Virus record (IMG/VR): IMGVR_UViG_3300025127_000288
Coordinates: 1-23,478 of that record
DNA length: 23,478 nt
Source of the DNA: a virus
Strand: one strand, 5' to 3'
Part shown: piece by piece, positions 22,463-23,478 of the stretch
Layout of the letters: each line of letters opens with the position of its first letter
How positions within the stretch are numbered: the stretch's first letter is position 1
Notes under the pieces: generated by a model
Seen by the model: the letters and a program-made list of their open reading frames with translations, nothing else
Database searches by the model: none
Told to the model about the DNA's origin: nothing
Made by a program: the position numbers and the translations under genes

Positions 22463-22583
22463 CTTTATCTCTCCTTCTATTATACTTCTTTTTGTTCTTC
22501 ACAATCCTCTGCCTATATCTTGTGTCAAGTAAATTTTTTGCTACAAGATTTGGTACTCTTACTATAGGTTTTATTTTTGTCAT
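22440..22583 (-). CDS. ArfA-like small basic protein (possible ribosome rescue factor), 47 aa
   Basis: Start at the ATG at 22583; ATGs further up (to 22628) lie upstream of the expected transcription start. The core is LVAKNLLDTRYRQRIVKNKK followed by KYNRRRDK. This closely follows the pattern of bacterial ArfA ([20 protein letters not shown] then SYMRK): a short helix, 'F/YRQR', 'KNKK', then a basic tail that lies in the empty mRNA channel of stalled ribosomes, recruiting RF2. Bacterial ArfA has about 55-72 residues. The similarity is short and basic-rich, so homology is not certain; a DNA- or RNA-binding peptide is the alternative. It has no ribosome binding site and a promoter only about 17 bases upstream, so its mRNA leader would be about 10 bases. 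Confidence 0.55.
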   Translation of the reverse strand: MTKIKPIVRVPNLVAKNLLDTRYRQRIVKNKKKYNRRRDKDVCDSTS

Positions 22584-22599
22584 ACAAGTATCTAGATTT

Positions 22600-22628
22600 A
22601 TTATATCATACATAATCATTTTATGCAA
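22600..22628 (-). promoter_or_regulatory. Sigma70-type promoter with extended -10 (P22.6)
   Basis: On the - strand: -35 TTGCAT (22628-22623), 17-bp spacer, -10 TATAAT (22605-22600), preceded by TGA (extended -10). The -35 begins 4 bases after the stop of the zinc-knuckle gene. Expected start near 22593. Almost the same as the promoter at 11906-11934, including the eleven bases TATGATATAAT. Confidence 0.65.
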
Positions 22629-22631
22629 CTC

Positions 22632-22796
22632 TCATATCTTAATCTCTTGTATATGTATATCTAAATAATCTGCAAGTAAATATCTTATCTCTGTATAGCA
22701 ATCATCACATAATAAAAGATTACATGCACCATTCTCCATATCTTCTGGATAGGCTTTATTAGTTTTACATCTTTGACATTTAATTTTTCTACTCAT
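22632..22796 (-). CDS. Zinc-knuckle protein, 54 aa
   Basis: ATG overlaps the glutaredoxin stop by 8 bases (ATGAGTAG) and has GGAGG 6 bases upstream. Four or five cysteines in the order CQRC (7, 10), C25, CDDC (30, 33) form a treble-clef or zinc-ribbon-like knuckle of about 27 residues; the C-terminal 20 residues are a helix (EIRYLLADYLDIHI). Small zinc fingers of this kind in phages often bind DNA or host proteins, but the target is unknown. Confidence 0.7.
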   Translation of the reverse strand: MSRKIKCQRCKTNKAYPEDMENGACNLLLCDDCYTEIRYLLADYLDIHIQEIKI

Positions 22797-23151
22797 CTTT
22801 ATCCTCCAATAATTTTCTTGCTTGTACTAAAGCTCTTTTCTCTGCAAAGGATATTACTTTCTTCTCTCCGGATATTGCACCTATCTTTGGAAGTTTAGTG
22901 TCCTCCACGAGCTTTATATCCGGTTTAAACGATACTTCATCTCCAAAGAAGTAATCCTCTAGCTCGTGGAATCCTCCTATATGTAGAAAGATTTGTGGCA
23001 CAGTCTTATGACCGGCTTGTTTAAACCTTCTTACCTTCTCTGCAGTATCTAGTTCTCTCTCTTCATATATCTCTCCGGCCTCATCTAATAAAGACTTGGC
23101 CTCTGCACAATAGATGCAGTTCTTTTGTGTGTATATAATATATTTAATCAT
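22789..23151 (-). CDS. Glutaredoxin with C-terminal extension, 120 aa
   Basis: Residues about 1-75 are a glutaredoxin/thioredoxin fold: active-site CIYC (C12, C15), the cis-proline loop TVPQIF (50-55), and GGFHELEDYF (about 59-68), the glutathione-site region. It reduces disulfides and most likely regenerates the Cys pair of the class II RNR encoded in the same arm. The last 45 residues are an extra charged tail (SGEKKVISFAEKRALVQARK) not needed for the fold; its role is unknown. The ATG overlaps the preceding stop (ATGA). Confidence 0.92.
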   Translation of the reverse strand: MIKYIIYTQKNCIYCAEAKSLLDEAGEIYEERELDTAEKVRRFKQAGHKTVPQIFLHIGGFHELEDYFFGDEVSFKPDIKLVEDTKLPKIGAISGEKKVISFAEKRALVQARKLLEDKDE

Positions 23152-23435
23152 ACTCTATTCTCCTTAATAAATACTGTATCAATAACCCAAGTATTCTCAG
23201 TATCTTTCTCACCTCTTCTCCAATACAAATGGTTTGGTTCACCATATATGCTTGGGTCTATATCTGGATTATCAAACTCATCTAAGTCCCACATTTGATT
23301 CTTAACTATACTTAATGTAAGCATAGCATCTTTCTTCTTTGTTACTGTGTAATGCTTTCTACCATCACCTTCTTCATACAAGTATGTAACCTTACCTGTT
23401 TTATTGTTAATAGATTTTATCTTATATGCTATCAT
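23148..23435 (-). CDS. Hypothetical protein, 95 aa
   Basis: Soluble, beta-strand-rich protein (IAYKIKSINNKTGKVTYLY) followed by a charged centre and Trp/Tyr-rich segment NHLYWRRGEKDT and a final strand NTWVIDTVFIKEN. The ATG at 23435 lies 12 bases inside the preceding gene, with GGAGG about 9 bases upstream. It overlaps the glutaredoxin start by 4 bases. Family not recognised; possibly linked to nucleotide metabolism through its neighbour. Confidence 0.7.
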   Translation of the reverse strand: MIAYKIKSINNKTGKVTYLYEEGDGRKHYTVTKKKDAMLTLSIVKNQMWDLDEFDNPDIDPSIYGEPNHLYWRRGEKDTENTWVIDTVFIKENRV

Positions 23436-23478
23436 CTGCTAAGTCCTCCTCTCCTTCTTCCATTTGATACTGTGCATC
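23422..23478 (-). CDS. C-terminal end of a gene running off the window
   Basis: Only the last 18 codons are present, then TAA at 23424-23422. The visible end is acidic (QMEEGEEDLADDSI). It carries the ribosome binding site of the 95-residue gene and overlaps its start by 14 bases. Too little remains for a family call. Confidence 0.65.
   Translation of the reverse strand, partial: DAQYQMEEGEEDLADDSI

Noticed and set aside
1-23478. tRNA genes, integrase, attachment sites
   Set aside because: None could be recognised; gaps between genes are too short for tRNAs apart from the AT-rich tract, which has no cloverleaf, and no recombinase motif was seen.

Overview
The window looks like part of the genome of a tailed, podovirus-like bacteriophage of an AT-rich host. 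The evidence is: a T7-style replication set (primase-helicase with zinc finger, toprim and RecA-like helicase; family A DNA polymerase with a 3'-5' exonuclease domain; gp2.5-like single-strand binding protein; two PD-(D/E)XK nucleases); a terminase small subunit, holin and lysozyme; a class II ribonucleotide reductase and a glutaredoxin; and tightly overlapping genes. The high A+T content, the cobalamin-dependent reductase and the small-gene families suggest a marine phage of an AT-rich alphaproteobacterium such as SAR11 or SAR116 (HMO-2011-like podoviruses come to mind). The host is inference only. Neither end is a genome end: genes run off both sides, and portal, capsid, tail and large terminase genes are not here.

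Layout: two convergent arms. Positions 1-6395 on the + strand carry the end of a virion region: a truncated helical protein, a 1266-residue internal-virion or ejection-type protein, a cluster of tiny coupled genes including a membrane/coiled-coil protein, a lysozyme, and a tail-anchored membrane protein. Everything from 23478 down to 6342 is on the - strand. Read in its transcription direction it begins with small early genes, a glutaredoxin, a zinc-knuckle protein, an ArfA-like 47-residue protein and several micro-proteins (22440-23478, then 21063-22462). It continues with primase-helicase, zinc ribbon protein, DNA polymerase, endonuclease, SSB, exonuclease and a GIY-YIG/NUMOD3 homing-type endonuclease, then class II RNR. 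It ends with a surface-glycan-type block (GT8-like glycosyltransferase, a three-domain glycosyltransferase/methyltransferase/DUF115 fusion, a second methyltransferase) and finally holin, small genes and terminase small subunit. The two arms overlap tail to tail by 54 bp.

Regulation visible in the sequence: several host sigma70-type promoters on the - strand (-35 TTGACA or TTGCAT, -10 TATAAT, often extended with TGn). The clearest lie before the ArfA-like gene, before the primase block, before SSB, and before a small basic gene at 11896. SSB has its own strong promoter and is followed by a good intrinsic terminator, so it looks like a separate high-level unit. A promoter that fires directly into an 89-bp stretch of pure A/T upstream of the primase gene resembles the T7 primary origin. 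The primase gene has a strong internal ribosome binding site that would give a zinc-finger-less helicase, as in T7 gp4A/gp4B.

Together the genes cover nucleotide supply (RNR plus glutaredoxin), replication and recombination, modification of a surface glycan or similar polymer, DNA packaging and lysis. At least eight short genes (24-58 residues) missed by a 60-residue cut-off are listed because their starts overlap the neighbouring stop codons or carry good ribosome binding sites. No tRNA, CRISPR array, integrase or insertion sequence was seen, and no gap longer than 300 bases lacks a gene.
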